Source: JAKAJA01 sp037440125 (GTDB taxonomy: Bacteria; Acidobacteriota; UBA4820; DSQY01). Taken from it: 50,989 nucleotides of DNA. A program made the position numbers and the translations under genes. A model generated the notes under the pieces. The model did no database searches, was not told the origin of the DNA, and was given only the letters and a program-made list of their open reading frames with translations. Shown piece by piece: positions 11,232 to 19,818 of the stretch. Numbering within the stretch: position 1 is the stretch's first letter; every line of letters starts with the position of its first letter. Location: assembly GCA_037440125.1 (NCBI GenBank), contig JBBIUU010000011.1, positions 1 to 50,989 of the forward strand. Direction: 5' to 3'.

Positions 11232-12490
11232 TGAGCTTCGACATCCTCGACAAGACCCTGGCGCAGAAGGGGAAGAACCGCATCCTCTGGGCCGACCGCA
11301 ACATGCCCGTCCTCGCGGACATCCGCGCGCGCTTCGAGAGGGAGAAGCCCCTCAAGGGCGTGCGCGTCGGCGCGTGCCTCCACGTGACCACCGAGACGGC
11401 CAACCTCATGAGGACCCTCGTGGCGGGCGGCGCCTCCGTGGCGCTCTGCGCGAGCAACCCGCTGTCCACCCAGGACGACGTGGCGGCGAGCCTCGTGGAG
11501 GACTGGGGCGTGGCCACCTTCGCCATCAAGGGCGAGGACAACGCCACCTACTACAGGCACCTGAACGCCATCCTGGACACCAAGCCCATCATCACCATGG
11601 ACGATGGCGCTGACCTCGTCTCGCTGGCGCATAGCGACCGCAAGGAGGCCCTCGAGGCCGTCGTGGCCGGAACCGAGGAGACGACCACGGGCGTCATTCG
11701 CCTCCGCAGCATGGCCAGCCACGGCGTCCTGGGCTACCCCATCATCGCCGTCAACGACGCCATGACGAAGCACTTCTTCGACAACCGCTACGGCACGGGA
11801 CAGTCCACCCTCGACGGGGTCATCCGCGCCACCAACATGCTCCTCGCGGGCTCCACCGTGGTCATCGCGGGCTACGGCTGGTGCGGCAAGGGCGTGGCCA
11901 TGCGGGCGCAGGGTCTCGGCGCGCACGTCATCGTCACCGAGATCGACCCCGTGAAGGCCATCGAGGCCGTGATGGACGGCTTCCGCGTCATGCCCATGGC
12001 GGCCGCTGCCCCCGTGGGCGACCTCTTCATCACCGTGACGGGCAACAAGCACGTCATCCGCAACGAGCACTTCCTGGCCATGAAGGACGGCGCCATCGTC
12101 TGCAACAGCGGCCACTTCAACGTGGAGCTCCAGCTCGACGGCGGCCTTTACGAGCTGGCCACGGCCCGCCGCGAGGCTCGGCAGTTCGTGGAGGAGTTCT
12201 CTCTCCCCAACGGGCGGAAAATCTACGTGCTGGCCGACGGGCGGCTCGTGAACCTCTCGGCGGCCGAGGGCCACCCCGCCATGGTCATGGACATGTCCTT
12301 CGCCAACCAGGCGCTCTCCGCCGAGTGGATCCTCAAGCACAAGGCCACGCTCTCCAAAGGCGTTCACGTCATCCCCGAGGAGATCGACCGCGAGATTGCC
12401 AACATCAAGCTCAAGACCATGGGCTACGCCATGGACACCCTCACGCCGGAGCAGGTGGCCTACCTGGCGTCCTGGCAGGAAGGCACGTAG
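11231..12490 (+). CDS. ahcY: Adenosylhomocysteinase
   Basis: The enzyme hydrolyses S-adenosylhomocysteine to adenosine and homocysteine with a tightly bound NAD, relieving product inhibition of methyltransferases. The 419-residue protein has the N-terminal RNMPVLADIRARF-type segment, the NAD-binding VIAGYGWCGKGVAMRAQGLGA near residues 215-235, and the C-terminal HPAMVMDMSFANQALS signature. It is the shorter form that lacks the ~40-residue insert of many bacterial and eukaryotic enzymes. The ATG at 11231 overlaps the metK stop and is preceded by GGGGGG within the metK 3' end; a GTG one codon upstream is a less likely start. Confidence 0.97.
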   Translation: MSFDILDKTLAQKGKNRILWADRNMPVLADIRARFEREKPLKGVRVGACLHVTTETANLMRTLVAGGASVALCASNPLSTQDDVAASLVEDWGVATFAIKGEDNATYYRHLNAILDTKPIITMDDGADLVSLAHSDRKEALEAVVAGTEETTTGVIRLRSMASHGVLGYPIIAVNDAMTKHFFDNRYGTGQSTLDGVIRATNMLLAGSTVVIAGYGWCGKGVAMRAQGLGAHVIVTEIDPVKAIEAVMDGFRVMPMAAAAPVGDLFITVTGNKHVIRNEHFLAMKDGAIVCNSGHFNVELQLDGGLYELATARREARQFVEEFSLPNGRKIYVLADGRLVNLSAAEGHPAMVMDMSFANQALSAEWILKHKATLSKGVHVIPEEIDREIANIKLKTMGYAMDTLTPEQVAYLASWQEGT

Positions 12491-12569
12491 AGATAGAGAC
12501 GGGGAGCCGGTGAAGGGAGAGCCGGAGAAACAGATAGGGTCAGAGGCCCTGCTGGGAGCGGGAGAACGC

Positions 12570-13637
12570 ATGGGAAAGAACATCGTCCACGTGGTCGGTA
12601 CGGGGACCATCGGAGAGCCGCTCATCGGGTTCCTCTGCCACAAGCGCGAGGAGCTCGGCATCGACGGCGTCACCTTCCACAAGAAGTCGGCCATCGTGGA
12701 GGACCGCTCCAAGATCCGGGCCCTGCTGAACGACGGTGCGCTGCTGGCCTCCGAGCCCGAATCCCAGAAGGCCTTCTCGGAACTCGGCGTCCCCACGAGC
12801 CTCACCGTGGAGGAAGCCCTGGCGCAGGCGGCCGTGGTCATCGACTGCACGGCCGTGGGGAACAGTCACAAGGACTCGGTGTACACGAAGCTGAAGGGCG
12901 GGCCCAGGGGCTTCATCGCGCAGGGCTCGGAGTTCGGCTTCGGGAAGCCCTACGCGAGGGGCATCAACGACAAGACGCTCGTGGCGGGGGAGGACCGCTT
13001 CGTCCAGGTGGTCTCCTGCAACACCCACAACATCGCGGCCATCATCAACACCCTGGCCCTGGACAACGGCAGCCAGCCCGACAACCTGCTCGCGGGGCGC
13101 TTCGTCTGCATGCGCCGCGCCAACGACATCAGCCAGGACGGGTCCTACATCCCGGCACCCCAGGCGGGCAAGCACGACGACCCGGACTTCGGGACGCACC
13201 ACGCCCGGGACGCCTGGCACCTCTTCAAGACCCTGGACCTCGACCTGGACCTCTTCTCCTCGGCCATCAAGCTCAACACGCAGTACATGCACGCGCTGTG
13301 GTTCAACCTGAAGGTGAAGCGCCCCACCTCCAAGGAACAGCTCATGAAGGCCATCGAGGAGAACCGGCGCGTGGCGGTGACGCACAAGAAGTCCGCCAAC
13401 CAGGTCTTCTCCTTCGGCCGCGACCACGGCTACTACGGCCGCATCCTCTCGCAGACGGTCATCCCCGTTCGGGCGCTCACGGTCCACAGAGGCACGGAGA
13501 TCGCGGGGTTCTGCTACACGCCCCAGGACGGCAACTCGCTCCTGTCGTCGGTGGCGGCGGCCACGTGGTTCCTGCACCCGACCGAGGTAGACTCGCGGCT
13601 CGACTGCCTCAGGCCCTACATGTTCCAGGAGGTGTGA
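12570..13637 (+). CDS. Type II (archaeal-like) glyceraldehyde-3-phosphate dehydrogenase family protein
   Basis: This is a 355-residue NAD(P)-dependent dehydrogenase. An N-terminal Rossmann start (VHVVGTGTIGEPLIGFL) leads to VVIDCTAVGN. A nucleophile-like cysteine follows in QVVSCNTHNIAAIINTL, aligning with the SCNTT catalytic motif of archaeal GAPDH. The later stretch LNTQYMHALWFNLKVKRPTSKEQLMKAIEENRRV matches the C-terminal sheet of that family. The residue after SCNT is His rather than Thr, so activity on glyceraldehyde-3-phosphate is uncertain. It could be a related semialdehyde dehydrogenase. The ATG at 12570 with GGAG six bases upstream is chosen. It lies 79 bases after ahcY, suggesting a shared transcript. 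Confidence 0.75.
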   Translation: MGKNIVHVVGTGTIGEPLIGFLCHKREELGIDGVTFHKKSAIVEDRSKIRALLNDGALLASEPESQKAFSELGVPTSLTVEEALAQAAVVIDCTAVGNSHKDSVYTKLKGGPRGFIAQGSEFGFGKPYARGINDKTLVAGEDRFVQVVSCNTHNIAAIINTLALDNGSQPDNLLAGRFVCMRRANDISQDGSYIPAPQAGKHDDPDFGTHHARDAWHLFKTLDLDLDLFSSAIKLNTQYMHALWFNLKVKRPTSKEQLMKAIEENRRVAVTHKKSANQVFSFGRDHGYYGRILSQTVIPVRALTVHRGTEIAGFCYTPQDGNSLLSSVAAATWFLHPTEVDSRLDCLRPYMFQEV

Positions 13638-13716
13638 CGAAGGTCACGCGGGGCCGCGCCGAGGTTGCGCGTGGGGCCGTTTGGTGGCATCCTAACAGGG
13701 CAAAAGGGAGGTGCGC

Positions 13717-14067
13717 ATGGGTGACGAGACCACTGGTGCCGTGAAACCGTACGCGGACGACGACAAGATCTTCCTCTTCCTCGCCTACTTTGGAATCCTC
13801 TCCTTGATCCCGTTCTTCATGTTCAAGGACAAGCGCTCCGATCCGCAGAAGGAGTACGTCTACTGGCACGCCCGCCAGGGCCTCGCGCTCGCCGTCTGCG
13901 TCTTCATCTGCTGCTTCATCATGGTCATCCCCTTCATCGGCTGGCTGATCGGCTGCGTGGTCTGGGTCGGCGCGCTCGTGCTCATGATCATGGGCTGGGT
14001 CAAGGCGTTCGGCGGCATCAAGTGGGAGATGCCCGGGGTGAGCAAGCTGGCGGCGATGTTCAACTGA
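13717..14067 (+). CDS. Tic20/DUF4870-like small membrane protein (copy 1)
   Basis: This 116-residue integral membrane protein has two or three hydrophobic helices (IFLFLAYFGILSLIPFFMF, then two between residues ~50 and 100). The conserved core is KEYVYWHARQGLALAV, and the tail is GWVKAFGG-KWEMPGVSKLA. The HARQG motif between helices and the terminal G-W-x-x-P pattern are typical of DUF4870/Tic20-like proteins, whose function in bacteria is not established. The ATG at 13717 is preceded by GGGAGG at five bases; a GTG two codons upstream is disfavoured. The next gene is a clear paralogue starting 13 bases after this stop, so the pair arose by tandem duplication. Confidence 0.75.
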   Translation: MGDETTGAVKPYADDDKIFLFLAYFGILSLIPFFMFKDKRSDPQKEYVYWHARQGLALAVCVFICCFIMVIPFIGWLIGCVVWVGALVLMIMGWVKAFGGIKWEMPGVSKLAAMFN

Positions 14068-14079
14068 GGACGGACGACC

Positions 14080-14478
14080 ATGGCTGAGAACGAAGCTCCG
14101 GCAGCGGAGAAGCCCTATCACCCCGACGATGCCATCCATCTCTTCCTGGCGTATTTCGGCATCTTGAGCCTGATCCCTTTCTTCATGTTCCGGGACCAGC
14201 GGTCGGACCCGAAGAAGGAGTACGTCTACTGGCACGCGAGGCAGGGGCTGGCGTTCATGGTCTGCTGGATCGTCGTCGTCATGCTCGGCGTCGTGGGCTC
14301 GATCGTCATCGGGTTCGTCCCGGTCCTCGGCAGCGTGGCGCGCCTCTTCTCGTGCTGCCTGTGGCCCGTCCTCTCGCTCGTCCCGCTGGTCGTCATGATC
14401 CTCTGCTGGGTCAAGGCCTTCGGAGGCGAGAAGTGGGCGATCCCCGGAGTCTCCAAGATCGCCGAAATGTTCAACTAG
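14080..14478 (+). CDS. Tic20/DUF4870-like small membrane protein (copy 2)
   Basis: This 132-residue paralogue of the preceding gene shares LFLAYFGILSLIPFFMF, SDPKKEYVYWHARQGLAF and the tail CWVKAFGGEKWAIPGVSKIAEMFN. The region between the conserved blocks has diverged and carries a 13-residue longer hydrophobic segment (VVVMLGVVGSIVIGFVPVLG). It probably sits in the inner membrane and may form a hetero-oligomer with copy 1. A good intrinsic terminator follows within 25 bases, so the pair forms its own transcription unit or ends the metK unit. Confidence 0.75.
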   Translation: MAENEAPAAEKPYHPDDAIHLFLAYFGILSLIPFFMFRDQRSDPKKEYVYWHARQGLAFMVCWIVVVMLGVVGSIVIGFVPVLGSVARLFSCCLWPVLSLVPLVVMILCWVKAFGGEKWAIPGVSKIAEMFN

Positions 14479-14501
14479 GCATTGCCGTTTTGATGGTGGG
14501 G

Positions 14502-14540
14502 AAGGGAGGGGCCTGCGCTGCGGGCCCCCCCTTTCGTTTT
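14502..14540 (+). terminator. Intrinsic terminator after the Tic20-like pair
   Basis: The stem AAGGGAGGGGCC pairs with GGCCCCCCCTTT (one mismatch, one G-U) and is followed by CGTTTT. It is 23 bases after the stop of copy 2 and 14 bases before tsaB. Confidence 0.75.
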
Positions 14541-14554
14541 GCTGGGAGCAAGGC

Positions 14555-15192
14555 GTGACCGATAGGACGGTCCTGGGTATCGATACCTCCACCCGCTGGC
14601 TCAACCTCGCCCTGGTGGATGCGGAGGGCCGGGTCCTGGCCGATATCCACGAGCACGTCCCGACGCACGCTACGAAGCTCGTGGCTGGGCTGGAGACGCT
14701 CCTGCCCGCCGGTGGGGCCTCTCGGGCTTCGCTGGCGGCCGTGGGCGTCGTTCTCGGTCCGGGGTCCTTCACGGGCCTCCGCGTGGGCCTCGCCGCCGCC
14801 GAGGGCCTGGCGGCGTCACTGGGCCTTCCGGTCTTCGGCCTCGACAGTCTCTCGGCGCTCGCCCGTTGCTCGTCGGGCGAAGGGGAGGGACTGGCCCTCC
14901 TGGACGCCCGAAGGAACCAGGTGTATGCCGCCCGGTTCTCAAGACGGGGCGGAGCCGTGGAGGCCCTGGGAGACCCCGAGGCGCTTTCCCCCGCGGCACT
15001 CGTCGAGACGGCCGCCCGCTGCGCCTGGGCCATCGGGGACGGCGTCGCCCTCGTGGAGGGTTGGCGGGCGTCTTGCTTGATCGAGGCGGCGGTGCCCAAC
15101 ATGGCCGTGCCCGCCGCGCGCACCGCTCTCGACGCCCTCGCGCAGGGGCGCCCCTCGGAGCGTCTCACGCCGCTCTACGTTAGGCCGCCGGA
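14555..15192 (+). CDS. tsaB: tRNA threonylcarbamoyladenosine biosynthesis protein TsaB (3' end in gap)
   Basis: TsaB is the dimerisation partner of TsaD in forming the t6A modification at position 37 of ANN-decoding tRNAs. The 212 visible residues begin LGIDTSTRWLNLALVD (ASKHA fold) and include the defining GPGSFTGLRVGLAAAEGLA at ~residues 67-85. The visible end, LTPLYVRPP, is where TsaB proteins normally have only ~10-25 residues left, so the gene is almost complete and runs into the N gap. The GTG start at 14555 is preceded by GGGAG. Any translation joining this gene to the radical SAM gene through the Ns is an artefact. Confidence 0.9.
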
Positions 15193-15292
15193 NNNNNNNN
15201 NNNNNNNNNNNNNNNNNNNNNNNNNNNNNNNNNNNNNNNNNNNNNNNNNNNNNNNNNNNNNNNNNNNNNNNNNNNNNNNNNNNNNNNNNNNN
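15193..15292. other. Assembly gap of 100 Ns
   Basis: This is a run of exactly 100 undetermined bases, the usual scaffold placeholder for unknown length. TsaB probably lacks only its last few residues and the radical SAM gene its first few. The true missing stretch may therefore be short, unless other genes are lost in it. Confidence 0.95.
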
Positions 15293-16156
15293 TACGTGGA
15301 GCCGGTGTTCAGGCCTCCGTCGGAGGCCGACAGCCTGATCCTGCAGGCCACCGTGGGGTGCTCGCACAACGCGTGCACCTTCTGCGCCATGTACCGGAAC
15401 AAGGCCTATCACGAACGCCCCATCGAGGAGCTCGTGGCGGAGATCCGCGACGCCGCGTCCCGATGGCCCGCGACCAGCAGGGTCTTCCTCGGGGACGGCG
15501 ACGCCCTCGCGGCGCCCGCCGGGTTCCTCGAGGTCCTCCTCGACGAGCTGGCCGCCTCCTTCCCGTCCCTGCGCCGGGTGAGCCTCTACGCCACGCCCAT
15601 GAACCTCCTGGCCAAGTCGGGTGACGAGCTCGCCCGGCTCGCGGAGAAGGGCCTATCGCTCTTCTACCTCGGCCTGGAGTCCGGGAGCGACGAGGTGCTT
15701 CGCCGTGTGGGCAAGGGCGCCACCTCGGCGGAGGCCGTGGAGGCCGTCCGGAGCGGCCACGCCGCCGGGATGAAATCCTCGGTCATGGTCCTGCTCGGCC
15801 TCGGCGGGGTGGAGGGATCTCACGAGCACGCCGTGCAGACGGCCCGCGCCGCGAGCCTCATGCAGCCGCGGTACCTCTCGGCGCTCACGTGGTACGCCGT
15901 CCCCGAGGCGCCCCTCTACCGGCAGATGCGCACCGGGCGCTTCGCCCTCCCCGGCGACGCCGGAATCCTCGACGAGCTCCGGACGCTCCTGCGGGAGGTC
16001 CAGCTGGAAGACACCGTGTTCCACTCCAACCACGCGTCCAACCCGCTGCCGCTCAGCGGCCGGCTCTCCCGCGACCGGGAGCGCCTGCTCGCCGAGGTGG
16101 ACGCAGCCCGCAGGGGCCTCCTGCCCCTCAGGCCGGCATTTCTCAGGGGGACTTGA
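15293..16156 (+). CDS. Radical SAM protein (5' end in gap)
   Basis: This is the C-terminal 287 residues of a radical SAM enzyme related to COG1032. It starts close to the natural N-terminus (PVFRPPSEADSLILQ). The iron-sulfur motif CSHNACTFC (CX4CX2C) follows at once. The barrel contains the LGDGDALAAP, LSLFYLGLESGSDEVLRRVGKG and MKSSVMVLLGLGG segments typical of the group, and no extra Fe-S domain is seen. The reaction is unknown. Its stop overlaps the start of the following DUF3857 protein (TGATG), so the two are coupled. The start codon itself is hidden in the gap. Confidence 0.85.
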   Translation, partial: YVEPVFRPPSEADSLILQATVGCSHNACTFCAMYRNKAYHERPIEELVAEIRDAASRWPATSRVFLGDGDALAAPAGFLEVLLDELAASFPSLRRVSLYATPMNLLAKSGDELARLAEKGLSLFYLGLESGSDEVLRRVGKGATSAEAVEAVRSGHAAGMKSSVMVLLGLGGVEGSHEHAVQTARAASLMQPRYLSALTWYAVPEAPLYRQMRTGRFALPGDAGILDELRTLLREVQLEDTVFHSNHASNPLPLSGRLSRDRERLLAEVDAARRGLLPLRPAFLRGT

Positions 16157-19100
16157 TGTCCGTTCGCAAGACGTTGCTCGCATTCGCCGCCATGGCCGCC
16201 TCGGTCGCCGCCCTCGCCGGGATCACCGCGGCGGAACGCTACGACCGGGCCCTCCAGGCCATCTGGTCGGGCCGTTCGGGGCCCCAGGGGATCGTACCCA
16301 TCTACCGGGCGGAGCTCCTCTCCGACGGACAGGACGGCACCGGCAGGCTCGAGGAGGCTCTCTCGAAGGTGCTCCAGGCGACCGATGCGGATCCGGAGGT
16401 CAAGGCGCACGCGGCCTCGAGGCTCTCGTCCCTCTGCAAGGACCACGGGCAGCTGAAGCAGGCGGCCGCGCTCGACGCCGGGCTCGGCTTCGTCACCGAG
16501 TGGCGCGTGGTGGGGCCCTTCGACGACGAGAACAAGCAGGGCTTCGACACCGCCTACGGCCCCGAGTCGGACCGCACGTGGACCGGCTCATACGAGGGCA
16601 AGGGCCACACCGTGACGTGGCGCGCGCTCCCCGTGCCCGTGGCCGACGGCCTGGTCCCCCTGGACCAGCTCCTGTGGCCCTCCGAGAAGACGGCGGGGTA
16701 CGCCCTCACCTTCGTGTACGTGGACCGCGACACACCCTGCGTCCTGCGCGGCTCCTACAACGAATCCTACAAGCTCTGGGTAAACGGCGAGTTCCTCGCG
16801 GGCCGCAAGCTGTACAACGGGCGCGCACTCGACCAGTTCGCCGATCCCTGCACCTTGCGCAAGGGCTGGAACGCGATCCTCGTGAAGGTCTGCAACCAGG
16901 AGGCCGGCTGGAACTTCATGCTGCGGATCACCGACGGGTCCGGCGCGCCCCTCGCAGGATGGCGCGCCACCGCGGACCCGTCCAAGGTGACCGAGAGCCG
17001 AGAGGCGGTCCTCGCCAAGGACGGCGCCCCACCCAAGGACATGAAGGTCAACGACCCCGAGAAGAGGCTGCGTGACGCCGTCGAGCAAGACCCGTCCCCC
17101 AAGAACAAGGGCATCCTCGGTGAGTACCTGACCCTCGAGAAGACCTTCGACCGCACCGAGGACCCCAACGTGCAGCTCCTGAGGGAGGCCGCCGAGGGCG
17201 CGGGGAACGACGCCCTCCTCTGGCTGGCCCTCTCCGAAGCCGAGAGCGACATCAACCGCAAGCGGGACGCCCTCCAGAAGGCGCTCGACGCCGACCCGGG
17301 CGACAGCGCGGCGCTGGAAGGCCTGGCGCAGCACTACCTTCGCAGGGGCATGCCCATCCCCGGCATGGACTACGTCCGGCAGGGGAGAAAGGCCGATCCG
17401 GCCAGCCTGTCGCTCGCGGCACTCGAAGGACAGGCGCTCCTCCAGCTCGCCACGGAGGGGGCCGCTGCGGCGGACCTCCTGGCGCTCTACGCGGCGCACC
17501 CGGACTGCACCCTCGTCCAGGAGGCCGCCGTGGACGCGGCCAAGACCCTCGGGCAGAACGACCGCGCGGCGAAGGTCGCGGCGGCCTACCGGCTGAGGCA
17601 GCAGGGCGACACGGGCGGGTGGTATCCGGTCCTCGCGAACCTGATGGCCACGGGCGACAGCGCCGGCGCGCTCGCCCTCTTCTCCGAGATGGCGTCGCGC
17701 TACCCGATGGACCGGATGGTCGTCTACAGGAAGGCGTCCTACCTCATCGGCCTGGACCGGGCCGGCGAGGCAGAGGCCGCGCTGTCACCCGTGCTCGTGT
17801 GGGCGCCCGACTGGCCCGAGGGCCGCGAGCTCATGGGCGACGTCCTCCAGGCCGAAGGCAAGGGCAAAGAGGCGCTGGAGTCTTATCAGCAGGCGCTCAT
17901 CCTCCGCCCCCAGATGGAGTCGGTCAAGCGCAAGGTGGCCTTCCTCACGCCGCAGGAAGAGGCTTTCGAGGCGCGCTACCGCATCGAGGCCAAGGACGTC
18001 CCCGCGGATCTGGGCGCTTTCGGAGGCCAGCAGGGCGTGGTCCTCGTCGACAACACCGCGGTCAAGGTGGAGCCGAACGGGCTCTCCACCCGCTACTTGC
18101 AGCGCGTGATCCAGGTCTTGCAGCCGGGCGCCGTGCAGCAGATGCAGGCGTGGCCCATCGCCTTCGACCCCGACCGGGAGGAGGTGCGCGTCATCGAGGC
18201 CAGCATCCTCAAACCCGACGGACGCCGCGTCCACGCCGAGACCATGGTCACCGACGCCGTCTCCGACCCCCAGTACAGGCTCTATTACCGGAACCGGAAC
18301 CTCGTCCTCAGCTTCCCCTCGCTCGCCTCGGGGGACCGCATCTGGATCGAGTACAGGATCTCCGACGTGGGCGAGCAGAACGACTACGGCCGCTACTTCG
18401 GCGACTGGGTTCCCTTCGCGGGCATGCTCCCCATCCTCCTCAAGCAGTACACGCTCGTCATGCCCGAGGACTTCCCCCTGTTCATGCAGGCCAAGGGCCT
18501 CGACGTGAAGCCCATCGTCATGACGGTCCAGGGGCGCAAGGTCTACCGGTGGGTGTCCCGCGACATACCGCACCTCCAGCGGGAGCCCGAGATGCCGGGC
18601 TTCTCGGAAGTGGCGCCCTACCTGCAGCTCTCCACCTTCGAGGACTGGGATGCGCTCGGGCGCTGGTACGCCAAGTTCATCGCTGACCAGTGGGAAGTGA
18701 CCCCCGAGATCAAGGCGAAGGTGGCGGAGATCACGGCGGGGTGCAAGACCACCGAGGATAAGGTCCGGGCCATCCACCGCTGGGTCGTCCAGCAGACGCA
18801 CTACGTGGGCCTGGAGTTCGGCGTCCACGGGTTCCGCCCCTACAAGGTGAAGCAGATCTACGAGCGCCGATTCGGCGATTGCAAGGACAAGGCCATCCTC
18901 ATGGCCGCCATGATTAAGGCCGCCGGGGTGGACGCGTCGATGGTCCTCATCCGGACCCGCGACAACGGCGAGGTCCTCGCGTCGCCCGCCACCATGTCCA
19001 TCTTCAACCACGCCATCTGCTACGTCCCCGAGCTCGACCTGTTCCTCGACGGCACCGCGGAGTACACGGGCCTGCGCGAGCTCCCGTACCAGGACCGGGG

Positions 19101-19818
19101 CGTCTGGGTGCAGCTCGTATGGCAGGACGGCCGGACCAAGCGCGTCCAGACGCCCGTGCAGGGACCCGACGGGAACCGCTACTCGGCGAGCTACGTCATC
19201 CAGGTGCCGGAGGAGGGGAGCGACGCCGCCGCGGCAGGTGAGGCCGTCATCGCGGGCCAGGAGTGCTCGTGGGTAAGGCGCCGATACCAGGACAAGGACA
19301 AGCAGCTCGAGATGCTCGAGAGGGACCTCTCGGGGAGCTTCCCCGGTACGCGCCTCACGAGCGTGAAGGTGAGCCCGCTGGACGACCTGTCGACCCCCGT
19401 GACGATCTCCTTCGAGGGCACCATCGGCCAACTCTTCAAGCCCGACGGCAAGAACAGGCTCTCGGCGAGGACGTGGCTCGGCAAGCTCAACCTCTCGAAC
19501 ATGTACGCCTCGCTCCCGTCGCGGACGCTCCCGCTCGAGATCGACTACCCCTGGACGCAGACCTACGCGGTGACCTACGTGCTGCCGCCCGGCGAAAGCG
19601 CCTCCGCGCCCGCCGAGCAGAAGGTCGAGGGCCCGTTCGGCTCGGCCGGTCGGCAGGTCAAGGAGGAGGGGAACCGGCTCACCGTGACGGTGACGGTCAC
19701 GCTGGGGGTATCGCGCGTCCAACCCTCCGATTACGACGCGTTCCGCGCGTTCTGCCAGCAGGTGGACAGGCTCATCGACGAGAGGGTCCGGTTCACCACG
19801 GCGGGAGGTCGCCCATGA
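16156..19818 (+). CDS. Secreted TPR-DUF3857-transglutaminase-like protein (intact catalytic triad)
   Basis: This 1220-residue exported protein has a signal peptide (residues 1-26). A region at ~200-280 with the beta-rich CVLRGSYNESYKLWVNGEFL is followed by TPR-like helices (~300-600), a DUF3857 domain (~605-790) and a transglutaminase/papain-like core (~870-990). Cys909 (RFGDCKDKA), His952 (FNHAICYV) and Asp965 (FLDGTAEY) form the expected triad. A beta-rich C-terminal part follows. DUF3857-transglutaminase proteins are common in Bacteroidota and Acidobacteriota, and their substrates are largely unknown; peptide hydrolysis or crosslinking outside the inner membrane is an inference. It overlaps the gene before it by one base and the gene after by four, the latter being a paralogue of similar size. 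Confidence 0.85.
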   Translation: MSVRKTLLAFAAMAASVAALAGITAAERYDRALQAIWSGRSGPQGIVPIYRAELLSDGQDGTGRLEEALSKVLQATDADPEVKAHAASRLSSLCKDHGQLKQAAALDAGLGFVTEWRVVGPFDDENKQGFDTAYGPESDRTWTGSYEGKGHTVTWRALPVPVADGLVPLDQLLWPSEKTAGYALTFVYVDRDTPCVLRGSYNESYKLWVNGEFLAGRKLYNGRALDQFADPCTLRKGWNAILVKVCNQEAGWNFMLRITDGSGAPLAGWRATADPSKVTESREAVLAKDGAPPKDMKVNDPEKRLRDAVEQDPSPKNKGILGEYLTLEKTFDRTEDPNVQLLREAAEGAGNDALLWLALSEAESDINRKRDALQKALDADPGDSAALEGLAQHYLRRGMPIPGMDYVRQGRKADPASLSLAALEGQALLQLATEGAAAADLLALYAAHPDCTLVQEAAVDAAKTLGQNDRAAKVAAAYRLRQQGDTGGWYPVLANLMATGDSAGALALFSEMASRYPMDRMVVYRKASYLIGLDRAGEAEAALSPVLVWAPDWPEGRELMGDVLQAEGKGKEALESYQQALILRPQMESVKRKVAFLTPQEEAFEARYRIEAKDVPADLGAFGGQQGVVLVDNTAVKVEPNGLSTRYLQRVIQVLQPGAVQQMQAWPIAFDPDREEVRVIEASILKPDGRRVHAETMVTDAVSDPQYRLYYRNRNLVLSFPSLASGDRIWIEYRISDVGEQNDYGRYFGDWVPFAGMLPILLKQYTLVMPEDFPLFMQAKGLDVKPIVMTVQGRKVYRWVSRDIPHLQREPEMPGFSEVAPYLQLSTFEDWDALGRWYAKFIADQWEVTPEIKAKVAEITAGCKTTEDKVRAIHRWVVQQTHYVGLEFGVHGFRPYKVKQIYERRFGDCKDKAILMAAMIKAAGVDASMVLIRTRDNGEVLASPATMSIFNHAICYVPELDLFLDGTAEYTGLRELPYQDRGVWVQLVWQDGRTKRVQTPVQGPDGNRYSASYVIQVPEEGSDAAAAGEAVIAGQECSWVRRRYQDKDKQLEMLERDLSGSFPGTRLTSVKVSPLDDLSTPVTISFEGTIGQLFKPDGKNRLSARTWLGKLNLSNMYASLPSRTLPLEIDYPWTQTYAVTYVLPPGESASAPAEQKVEGPFGSAGRQVKEEGNRLTVTVTVTLGVSRVQPSDYDAFRAFCQQVDRLIDERVRFTTAGGRP

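Noticed and set aside
14555..16156. Single reading frame joining TsaB to a radical SAM protein
   Set aside because: The frame runs through 100 Ns. The two halves match different families at their natural ends, so it is an assembly artefact rather than a fusion.
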